7,438 bases of DNA from SFWF01 sp045587065 (lineage in GTDB: Bacteria > Bacillota > Clostridia > Oscillospirales > Acutalibacteraceae): positions 1 through 7,438 of the forward strand of contig JAZNBQ010000109.1 in NCBI GenBank assembly GCA_045587065.1. The letters are read 5' to 3'. This document shows positions 1 through 6,180 of this stretch, in pieces. Below the pieces are notes generated by a model. That model was not told the origin of the DNA, ran no database searches, and worked only from the letters and a program-made list of their open reading frames with translations. Each line of letters begins with the position of its first letter. Position 1 is the stretch's first letter. The translations under genes were made by a program, and so were the position numbers.

Positions 1-465
1 TTTGAAGGCAAAAAGATGTGCTACATCGGAGACGGCAACAATATGGCAAACAGCCTTATTGTTGGTGGAATTAAGATGGGTATGAAGGTTAGCATTGCTT
101 GTCCTGAAGGCTATGAGCCTGATGCCGAAATTATGAATTGGGCTAAAGAAAACGGAGAATTCCTTTGCACTGATAATATCTTAGAGGCTGCCAAGGACAG
201 TGACGTTATCTATACAGACGTATGGGCGTCTATGGGACAAGAAGGCGAAGCAAACGAGCGCAAGAAGATTTTTGCAGGTTACCAAATCAATGATGAGGTA
301 ATGAGTGTTGCAAAGCCTGATGCGATGGTGCAACACTGTCTTCCGGCTCATAGGGAAGAGGAGATTACCGCGAAGGTGTTTGAAGCTCACGCAAAGGAAA
401 TCTTTACCGAAGCAGAAAATCGACTTCACGCTCAGAAAGCGGTGCTGGTAAAATTACTTGGTTAA
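1..465 (+). CDS. argF: Ornithine carbamoyltransferase, C-terminal half (5' end outside window)
   Basis: The frame is open from the first base and ends at TAA 463-465, giving 154 residues, about half of the usual 300-odd. The enzyme joins carbamoyl phosphate and ornithine to make citrulline in the cytoplasm, in arginine biosynthesis. The fragment starts in the ornithine-binding domain with YIGDGNNMANSL (residues 8-19). It carries the DxxxSMG ornithine motif as DVWASMG (73-79), the HCLPAHR segment with the active-site Cys (112-118), and the C-terminal ENRLHAQKAVL helix (139-149). These motifs separate it from aspartate carbamoyltransferase. The catabolic homologue ArcB cannot be excluded from half a protein, but no arcA or arcC neighbour is visible. 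The first ATG in frame (16) is internal, not a start. The gene ends at a strong hairpin terminator and is convergent with the ABC operon. Confidence 0.95.
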   Translation, partial: FEGKKMCYIGDGNNMANSLIVGGIKMGMKVSIACPEGYEPDAEIMNWAKENGEFLCTDNILEAAKDSDVIYTDVWASMGQEGEANERKKIFAGYQINDEVMSVAKPDAMVQHCLPAHREEEITAKVFEAHAKEIFTEAENRLHAQKAVLVKLLG

Positions 466-466
466 T

Positions 467-504
467 AAAAAAACTGCAATCGAAAGATTGCAGTTTTTTA
501 TTTT
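467..504. terminator. Bidirectional Rho-independent terminator between convergent genes
   Basis: An 11-bp perfect stem (471-481 with 486-496) closes a GAAA tetraloop (482-485). On the + strand it is followed by a T-rich tract (TTTTTTATTTT from 494). On the minus strand the A-run at 467-473 becomes a run of seven U residues. It starts two bases after the ornithine carbamoyltransferase stop and lies six bases beyond the ABC operon stop, so one hairpin can end both transcripts. Confidence 0.92.
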
Positions 505-2482
505 ATTCAAGTTCTTTTTTACCTGTATACAGTTCGTAATATCTGCCCTTCAAATCAAGAAGGTCTTTGTGGTCGCCGCGCTCAATAATTTCTCCCTTTT
601 CAAGCACCATAATGGCGTTTGCATTTCTGACAGTAGAAAGTCTGTGGGCAATTACAAAGGTGGTGCGGTCGCTCATAAGTCGGTCCATACCTTTTTCAAT
701 GTGCTTTTCGGTACGGGTATCTACCGAGCTGGTAGCCTCGTCAAGAACTAAAATTGGTGCTTTAGAAAGAGCGGCTCTCGCAATGTTGAGAAGTTGTCTT
801 TGTCCTTGGGAAAGATTTGCTCCGTCTCCGCTTATCTGGGTGTTATAACCATTTTCAAGCCTGGTTATAAAGGAATGAGCACTTGCAGTTTTAGCGGCGG
901 CAATAACTTCCTCGTCGGTGGCATCAAGTCGACCGTAACGAATATTTTCCATAATAGTTCCTGAGAACAAATGAGTGTCCTGTAATACCATGGCAATATT
1001 CTGTCTTAAAAAGTCTCGGTCTAAATCCTTAATGTTAATACCGTCAATGGTAATAGTGCCGTCTTTAATATCATAAAACCTATTAAGAAGATTTGTAATA
1101 GTGGTTTTACCTGCTCCTGTAGAGCCAACAAAGGCAATTTTTTGACCCTTTTTAGCATAAAGAGAAATGTTTTTAAGAATTGTTTTATCTGGATTATAGC
1201 CAAAGGTCACGTTATCTAAAACTACCTCGCCCTTAATTTCACAGGGGAATAGACAAGGCTTATCTTCACTGCTTTCAGGTGTGGCGTCCATAACCGAGAA
1301 AACACGCTCTGCACCTGCAAGAGCGGCAAAAATTGTGGAGGTCTGTTGAGAAAGCATATTAATAGGCATACTAAACTGCTTTGAATAGTTGGCAAAAACA
1401 GTAAGCGCTCCCGGAGTAAAGTTTCCAACACACATCATTATACCGCCGATGCCCAGAGTAATGGCATAACTGATTTGACTGGTATTGTGCATGATAGGTC
1501 CCATTATACCGCCATAGAATTGAGCCTTAAACTGTTTATCTCTAAGGTCGTTGTTAAGCAAATTAAATTCTTCTACACATATTTCCTCGTGGTTAAATAC
1601 CTTAACAACCTTTTGACCTGTAACAGTTTCTTCAATATAGCCGTTAACCGAACCTAAAGCTGCCTGTTGACCGGAGTAATATTTGTGAGAAAATTTAGCA
1701 ATAGTACCACAGGCAAAGGAGAATATAGGTATAAATACAATGGTAACAAGGGTTAATACCCAGTTGGTAGTAATCATAAACACAAAAGTACCAACAAGAG
1801 AAATAACACCCGAAACAAGACCTGTAAGGGAATTGTTAAGCATAACGTCGATGTTGTCAACGTCGTTGGTAAAACGGCTCATAATCTCTCCGGTAGGGTT
1901 TGTGTCAAAGTATTTTACGGGCAAATCTTGTAGTTTATTAAATAAATCCTCACGAATTTTTACAATACTGTTTTGTGATACGGAAAGCATTAGACGCGCC
2001 TGTAAATAGTTAGAACCGATACCAACCAAATATACTAAAAGCATAATTGTACAAGCGGCAAGAAGATAGGTCATAATTTCGGCAAAGCGATTCTGATTCA
2101 TAATGCTTGTAACAAATGGGATTTTGGAGGCAGATTCAATAACCTTATCAATCTTAACTGCTAAAACCCCTGCGCTGTTTGTGGTGGCAACCCCTGCAAT
2201 ACGATTTATGATAGGGAAGAGAATGAAGGAACCAATAAGGGAGGTTACGGCGCTTGTAAGCATACAAACAAGAACAAGCAAAAGTCTTATAGGATACTTG
2301 CCTACGTAAGAAAAGAGACGTTTTATGGTATGGGCAGTGTTCTTTGGTTTTCCTCCACCCATAGCTCTTGCTCTTGCACCGGGACCGCCGCCTCTGGGGC
2401 CGCCCATTCCTCGCATATTACCTTTAGCAGAGGAATGTGAGGAATAACGTTTTTGGAGTATTTCAAGTGTTCTTTTTGCCAT
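503..2482 (-). CDS. ABC exporter half-transporter, canonical-site subunit (TM288-like)
   Basis: A 659-residue inner-membrane ABC exporter subunit with six predicted membrane helices (about 64-95, 136-157, 213-235, 240-258, 328-352, 360-380) followed by an ATPase domain. It shows Walker A GSTGAGKTT (453-461), Q-loop Gln501, signature LSQGQ (557-561), Walker B ILVLDE with catalytic Glu582, and switch His613. It therefore supplies the hydrolytic Walker B, while its own signature differs from LSGGQ. That pattern fits the TM288-type partner of the upstream subunit; together they should export drugs, peptides or lipids, substrate unknown. The first 45 or so residues are a Gly/Arg/Met-rich cytosolic extension (for example MRGMGGPRGGGPG at 23-35), a feature I recall from Clostridia homologues. 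The ATG at 2482 is chosen because AAGGAGG lies nine bases before it. A start at 2572 would add 30 residues that merely overlap the upstream gene. It is the last gene of the marR-ABC-ABC operon. Confidence 0.93.
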   Translation of the reverse strand: MAKRTLEILQKRYSSHSSAKGNMRGMGGPRGGGPGARARAMGGGKPKNTAHTIKRLFSYVGKYPIRLLLVLVCMLTSAVTSLIGSFILFPIINRIAGVATTNSAGVLAVKIDKVIESASKIPFVTSIMNQNRFAEIMTYLLAACTIMLLVYLVGIGSNYLQARLMLSVSQNSIVKIREDLFNKLQDLPVKYFDTNPTGEIMSRFTNDVDNIDVMLNNSLTGLVSGVISLVGTFVFMITTNWVLTLVTIVFIPIFSFACGTIAKFSHKYYSGQQAALGSVNGYIEETVTGQKVVKVFNHEEICVEEFNLLNNDLRDKQFKAQFYGGIMGPIMHNTSQISYAITLGIGGIMMCVGNFTPGALTVFANYSKQFSMPINMLSQQTSTIFAALAGAERVFSVMDATPESSEDKPCLFPCEIKGEVVLDNVTFGYNPDKTILKNISLYAKKGQKIAFVGSTGAGKTTITNLLNRFYDIKDGTITIDGINIKDLDRDFLRQNIAMVLQDTHLFSGTIMENIRYGRLDATDEEVIAAAKTASAHSFITRLENGYNTQISGDGANLSQGQRQLLNIARAALSKAPILVLDEATSSVDTRTEKHIEKGMDRLMSDRTTFVIAHRLSTVRNANAIMVLEKGEIIERGDHKDLLDLKGRYYELYTGKKELE

Positions 2483-2486
2483 TGTG

Positions 2487-4235
2487 CTATTCCTCCTTCT
2501 TATCAGTCTGGGAATAATAAATTTCTTTATATTCCTCGCAAGATTCAAGTAAATCCTCGTGTTTGCCAACACCGGTTATTTTGCCGTCGTTCATCACAAC
2601 GATTGTGTCGGACTCAATAACCGAGGAAATACGTTGAGCAATAATAATTTTGGTAGAGCCTTTAAGTTCGTTTTTAAAGGCAGAACGAATTTCCTTTTCG
2701 GTAGCAGTGTCTACCGCACTTGTAGAGTCATCGAGAATAAGAATTTTAGGTTTTTTAAGCAGGGCTCTTGCAATACAAAGTCGTTGCTTTTGTCCACCGG
2801 AGATATTTACACCGCCTTGACCAAGTTCGGTATCATACCCTTCGGTAAAGCCGGAAACAAAGCTGTGAGCCTGAGCGTAAGAAGCGGCTTTTTCAATTTC
2901 CGCTTTAGTAGCATCTTCCAGACCCCAACGCAGATTTTCTTCAATGCTTCCTGAAAACAAAACGTTCTTTTGAAGCACCATTCCAACTCCTTCACGAAGG
3001 TTGAAAATAGAATAGTCTTTAACGTCTATACCGTCAATTAAAACTTGACCCTGATCGGCATCATACAAACGGGGTATAAGGGAGACAAGAGAGGTCTTTC
3101 CGCTACCTGTAGAGCCGATAATACCAACGGTAGAACCTGCTTCAATTTTCAAGTTGATATTTTCAAGAACTTCATCTTCACTGTTTTTGTAGTATCTGAA
3201 CCCTACGTTTTTAAACTGGATTTCTCCCTTTTCAATAACCTTGTCCTTAAAAGCGGCAGAATCGTCGTTTATGTCGCTTTTTTCATCTAAAACCTCTGAA
3301 ATTCTTTTAGCAGAAGCTAAAGCTCTGGAAGACATCATAAGCATGTGGGTAATCATCATAAGAGACATTAAAATTTGGGAAACGTAGGTTAAGAAAGCAG
3401 AAAGGTCTCCAATTTGCATACCGCCAATCATATTGGCTTCCCCTAAAACAATCTGCCCACCAAACCATAATACCGCAACGGTAGCAAGGTTCATAAATAT
3501 TGTCATAACAGGTGACATAAATATCATAACTCGCATTGCCGACATGGCAGTGTTTTTAAGGCTTTTATTGGCAGTTTTAAACTTTTCTTTTTCAAAGTCT
3601 TCTCTGACAAAGGATTTAACAACTCTAACGTTGGTAATATTTTCCTGAACAGTGGAATTAAGTTGGTCGATTCTTTCCTGTACCTTGGCAAAACGGCTGA
3701 AACCTGTACGAATAATAAAGAAAACAGAAATAGCCATTAAAGGAATTACCACGGCAAAAACAACCGAAAGGGAAGGCCTTATGGTAATTGCCATAATAAG
3801 AGCTCCAATAAGCATACCCGGAGAACGAAGGAACATTCTAAGGAGCATATTAACCATATTTTGAATTTGTGTTACGTCGTTGGTAAGACGTGTAACTAAA
3901 GAACCTGTAGAAAATTTGTCAATATTAGCAAAGGAGAATTTTTGCACCTTGCTAAAAATATCGCTGCGCAAATCGGCCGCAAAATTAACCGAAGCCTTAG
4001 AACCAAAATAACTTCCGCCCACGCCGCTTGCCATCATAATAACAGCGGTTAAAATCATAAGAGCTGCAAGACCAATGCTTTTGCCCACAGTGAGTGTTCC
4101 GTTCATACCGGAATTTATAAGCACCGATAGGAAATAAGGCATAACAACGTCGCCTATAACCTCAATAATCATACATAAAGGCCCTAAAACAAATGAGAGG
4201 GCATGGGGCTTAACGTATTTCAAATATTTTTTCAT
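2487..4235 (-). CDS. ABC exporter half-transporter, degenerate-site subunit (TM287-like)
   Basis: A 582-residue ABC exporter subunit: a six-helix membrane domain (helices about 13-38, 52-72, 134-155, 157-176, 237-262, 280-300), then an ATPase domain. It has Walker A GSTGSGKTS (374-382), Q-loop Gln422 and a good signature ISGGQ (478-482). The Walker B is ILILDD, so Asp503 replaces the catalytic Glu, and Gln534 (IAQRISSV) replaces the switch His. These two changes are the established mark of the degenerate nucleotide site in heterodimeric exporters such as TM287/288 and BmrC/BmrD. The intact signature should complete the active site formed with Glu582 of the downstream partner. Its ATG overlaps the marR stop in ATGA, with GAAAGAAGG ending six bases upstream. 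The stop lies four bases before the next gene. Regulation by the adjacent MarR protein is inferred from operon structure; substrate is unknown, multidrug export being the usual guess. Confidence 0.93.
   Translation of the reverse strand: MKKYLKYVKPHALSFVLGPLCMIIEVIGDVVMPYFLSVLINSGMNGTLTVGKSIGLAALMILTAVIMMASGVGGSYFGSKASVNFAADLRSDIFSKVQKFSFANIDKFSTGSLVTRLTNDVTQIQNMVNMLLRMFLRSPGMLIGALIMAITIRPSLSVVFAVVIPLMAISVFFIIRTGFSRFAKVQERIDQLNSTVQENITNVRVVKSFVREDFEKEKFKTANKSLKNTAMSAMRVMIFMSPVMTIFMNLATVAVLWFGGQIVLGEANMIGGMQIGDLSAFLTYVSQILMSLMMITHMLMMSSRALASAKRISEVLDEKSDINDDSAAFKDKVIEKGEIQFKNVGFRYYKNSEDEVLENINLKIEAGSTVGIIGSTGSGKTSLVSLIPRLYDADQGQVLIDGIDVKDYSIFNLREGVGMVLQKNVLFSGSIEENLRWGLEDATKAEIEKAASYAQAHSFVSGFTEGYDTELGQGGVNISGGQKQRLCIARALLKKPKILILDDSTSAVDTATEKEIRSAFKNELKGSTKIIIAQRISSVIESDTIVVMNDGKITGVGKHEDLLESCEEYKEIYYSQTDKKEE
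2492..2498 (-). promoter_or_regulatory. Ribosome binding site that fixes the start of the second ABC subunit
   Basis: On the minus strand, AAGGAGG sits nine bases upstream of ATG 2482-2480. It lies inside the last codons of the upstream ABC gene (stop TAG 2489-2487). It supports the 659-residue start over the longer frame from 2572 and suggests coupling of the two subunits' translation. Confidence 0.85.
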
Positions 4236-4675
4236 ATAGAGCCTTCTTTCAAATTATCGATAACTTTGTCAAGGAGTTTGCCTAAAATCTCCTTTTCCTC
4301 GCTGCTTAAATTACCAAAGGAGCGTTCATCAAGACTGTCTAAAATTTCTTTTGACATATCTACAACGCTTTTGCCTTTTTCGGTAATGGTAATTTCGTTG
4401 TATCGGTTATCATTCTCACTTGTGTTTCTTAAAATGTAACCTTCATTTTCAAGCTTTTTAAGAGAGACTGCTACCGCCGCAGGACTAATTCTGAAACTAT
4501 TGGCAATCTCCTTCTGCGAGGGAGCCTCTTTTGTGCGATAAAGGTGCATTAAAAGCATATGCTGATTTCGGTGTACGCCTGTTTTGACAAGCATTTTTTC
4601 GGCCTGCTTGTGATGCATACGGTTAATATGCATAAACTTGCTTCGCAGTTCTCTTACGTCTGTTATATTACCCAT
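4232..4675 (-). CDS. MarR-family winged-helix transcriptional regulator
   Basis: A 147-residue protein of normal MarR length, expected to act as a DNA-binding dimer in the cytoplasm. The winged helix-turn-helix runs from about 52 to 81 (PSQKEIANSFRISPAAVAVS, then a KKLENEGYI continuation). The wing follows at about 82-100 and includes Asp89-Asn90-Arg91, the DxR signature of the family. The N- and C-terminal helices should form the dimer interface. The ATG at 4675 is chosen for its well-placed GAAGGTGA; a later Met at residue 15 would cut the first dimerisation helix. The gene is first in a tight operon with two ABC exporter subunits and divergent from an MFS transporter, the usual layout for a local, ligand-relieved repressor that also controls itself. 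The ligand is unknown; toxic small molecules or antibiotics are typical for such cassettes. Repression rather than activation is inferred. Confidence 0.93.
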   Translation of the reverse strand: MGNITDVRELRSKFMHINRMHHKQAEKMLVKTGVHRNQHMLLMHLYRTKEAPSQKEIANSFRISPAAVAVSLKKLENEGYILRNTSENDNRYNEITITEKGKSVVDMSKEILDSLDERSFGNLSSEEKEILGKLLDKVIDNLKEGSI

Positions 4676-4686
4676 AATTCACCTTC

Positions 4687-4707
4687 GTTAACATATTAAT
4701 AATTAAC
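4687..4707. promoter_or_regulatory. Near-palindrome in the marR leader, candidate operator
   Basis: GTTAA (4687-4691) and TTAAC (4703-4707) are inverted arms 11 bases apart, flanking the 8-bp palindrome TATTAATA (4694-4701), whose centre is off by half a base. The element lies between the predicted marR start of transcription and its ribosome binding site, a usual place for an autoregulatory MarR operator. A further TTAAC occurs at 4711-4715. The region is very A/T-rich, so chance symmetry is possible. Confidence 0.35.
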
Positions 4708-4711
4708 ACCT

Positions 4712-4762
4712 TAACAATTATACATAAATATTTGCCCAAGTCAACAAAAAAATAACAATTAT
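4712..4762. repeat. Ten-base direct repeat TAACAATTAT (4712-4721 and 4753-4762)
   Basis: Two exact copies start 41 bases apart, close to four helical turns. The first covers the -10 box of the minus-strand promoter; the second lies between the two -35 boxes and forms the left part of the inverted repeat AACAA-TTAT-TTGTT (4754-4767). Both positions suit a regulator of the two divergent promoters, with MarR the obvious candidate. The function is inferred only. Confidence 0.4.
4717..4744 (-). promoter_or_regulatory. Sigma-A-type promoter of the marR-ABC-ABC operon
   Basis: On the minus strand, TTGACT (4744-4739) and TATAAT (4722-4717) are 16 bases apart, so transcription should begin near 4710 and leave a leader of about 35 bases before marR. 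The -10 box is consensus, the -35 box has one mismatch and the spacer is one short of ideal. Confidence 0.75.
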
Positions 4763-4769
4763 TTGTTGA
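4741..4769. promoter_or_regulatory. Inverted repeat spanning both -35 boxes, candidate shared operator
   Basis: TCAACAAA (4741-4748) and TTTGTTGA (4762-4769) are perfect 8-base inverted arms, 13 bases apart and with centres 21 bases apart (two helical turns). Each arm includes the TTGA of one divergent promoter's -35 box, so part of the symmetry follows from having two -35 boxes. The shared upstream TTTG is not required by sigma factor and points to a common regulator site. A protein bound here could block both promoters. Confidence 0.5.
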
Positions 4770-4794
4770 AAAATAGTTTTAGGTGCGATATAAT
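4766..4794 (+). promoter_or_regulatory. Sigma-A-type promoter of the MFS transporter gene
   Basis: TTGAAA (4766-4771) and TATAAT (4789-4794) are separated by the ideal 17 bases. Transcription should start near 4801, giving a leader of about 34 bases that includes the GGGAGGT ribosome binding site (4822-4828). The promoter is back-to-back with the marR operon promoter; the two -35 boxes are 21 bases apart edge to edge. Confidence 0.8.
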
Positions 4795-4834
4795 GAAATG
4801 GCGAATGTTGTAAATACAGCAGGGAGGTCACGCT

Positions 4835-6145
4835 ATGGCAACAAGTGACATGGGTATCAATCTGGAAAAAGACGTTAATATACATTTGGAAAACAAAAAG
4901 GTAAGCAGGAGCTTTTTTTGGTTTTTGTGGGTACTTTACGTAGTTGTTTATATAAGTAAAAGCAATTTCAGCGGTGCTTTGGCAAGTATTGTTTCGGATG
5001 GAATTATGACAAAATCCCAGACCGGATTTATAATTGCCATGTTCTATATCGTGTATGCTCCGTTCCAGGTAGTTGGCGGAATGATTGTAGATAAGCGAAG
5101 CCCTGAGTTAATGATAAAAATCGGATTAATCGGTGCAATCATTTCTAACGTGTTTATTTTCTTTTTTAGTGAAAATTATTATGTTATGCTTGCTGCTTGG
5201 ACCTTTAACGGAATAATTCAGTTTGGTATTTGGCCGGGTATTTTTAAAATCATTTCTTCCCAGCTTCTGAGAAGTGACAGAAAAATGATGTCCTACTTCA
5301 TATCCTTTGCATCAACGGCAGGACTGATAGTAACCTATATGTTAGGCGCAATAGTGCCACATTGGAAATATAGTTTCATTATTGCAATAGTACTACTCAT
5401 TTTATTTACAGTGGGACTGCATATTTTTGAAAAACGTTTAAGCCCATATATGAAATGGGACAGAAGAGAGAAATATGAGGTTAAAAACGAGTTTAACAAA
5501 GTAGATTATAGTCTTACTACTAAAGAAGTATTTATAAAAAGCGGCTTTTTCTTTGTAGTTGCTTCTGTACTATTTTCTACAGTTACAACACAAAGTCAAA
5601 AAACCTTTGCTTCAATAATGTTTGTAGAAAATTATGATAACGTTTCGTCTTCCCTGGGTAATACTCTTACCATAGTCTTTTTGATAGCAGGTCTTGTAGG
5701 TACTGTTCTTGCAGGAAAATTCTGCAAATCAATAAAGAACGAGGTTATGGGTATGGCATTTTCTTTTGCCCCTGCGATACCTATGTTAGTTGTTTGCTCT
5801 TTCGTAGGCGGTGTGCCTATTTTCGGAATGGTTTCCTGCTTTTGCGTTGTTGCTGTTTGCGAAGCCTTTGCTGCGTTAATTAGAACACGTTATACAATGA
5901 CTTTTTCTAAATTTGGCAAATCAGGACTGGCGTCAGGTGTTCTCAACAGTGCAATGTCTATAAGCTTTGTTATTGCATCTTATATTATTCCGTTACTTAT
6001 AGAAAAATTTGGTTGGCCCATATCAATATTTATGTGGGCAATGCTCGTAGTTGTAGCAGTAACATTTTTATTTGTATCAAATATCAAATACAGAAAAATG
6101 ATGAATCAGTTAACCATAGAAGAACCAGAAACTCAAAACGCTTAA
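4835..6145 (+). CDS. Major facilitator superfamily transporter, GlpT/OPA-like
   Basis: A 436-residue membrane protein with about 12 hydrophobic segments in two halves, joined by a charged loop at about 199-230. The family motif between helices 2 and 3 is GGMIVDKRSP (81-90). YISKSNFSGAL in helix 1 (39-49) and the QFGIWPGIFKIIS stretch (129-141) resemble organophosphate:phosphate antiporters (GlpT/UhpT) and related anion carriers. If helix 1 is aligned by its NF pair, Lys42 takes the place of the phosphate-binding Arg of GlpT, and I see no clear counterpart of the helix 7 Arg, so sugar-phosphate transport should not be assumed. The ATG at 4835 has GGAGG seven bases upstream, in an A/T-rich leader with a strong promoter. 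It is divergent from the MarR-ABC operon and may share its control. The DUF1846 gene follows 35 bases downstream with no terminator between, so co-transcription is likely. The substrate is unknown. Confidence 0.9.
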   Translation: MATSDMGINLEKDVNIHLENKKVSRSFFWFLWVLYVVVYISKSNFSGALASIVSDGIMTKSQTGFIIAMFYIVYAPFQVVGGMIVDKRSPELMIKIGLIGAIISNVFIFFFSENYYVMLAAWTFNGIIQFGIWPGIFKIISSQLLRSDRKMMSYFISFASTAGLIVTYMLGAIVPHWKYSFIIAIVLLILFTVGLHIFEKRLSPYMKWDRREKYEVKNEFNKVDYSLTTKEVFIKSGFFFVVASVLFSTVTTQSQKTFASIMFVENYDNVSSSLGNTLTIVFLIAGLVGTVLAGKFCKSIKNEVMGMAFSFAPAIPMLVVCSFVGGVPIFGMVSCFCVVAVCEAFAALIRTRYTMTFSKFGKSGLASGVLNSAMSISFVIASYIIPLLIEKFGWPISIFMWAMLVVVAVTFLFVSNIKYRKMMNQLTIEEPETQNA

Positions 6146-6180
6146 ATTTATATAGAACTTTAATTTAAAGAGGATTGTTT

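Noticed and set aside
2483..2572. A 30-residue N-terminal extension of the second ABC subunit (start at 2572)
   Set aside because: It overlaps the end of the upstream ABC gene in another frame, has no good ribosome binding site, and the ATG at 2482 has AAGGAGG nine bases upstream.
2559..2954. Plus-strand open frame of 131 residues inside the first ABC gene
   Set aside because: It is antisense to the conserved ATPase domain and shows no recognisable domain; the ABC motifs explain this stretch fully.
4676..4834. Riboswitch, T-box or small RNA in the intergenic region
   Set aside because: Both predicted leaders are only about 35 bases, too short for such elements; the region is explained by two promoters and operator-like repeats.
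6158..6170. Perfect palindrome CTTTAA-T-TTAAAG just before the DUF1846 ribosome binding site
   Set aside because: It is short and almost all A/T in an A/T-rich spacer. As RNA it makes only a five-pair weak stem, and there is no U-tract, so neither a terminator nor a ribosome-binding-site-masking hairpin is convincing.
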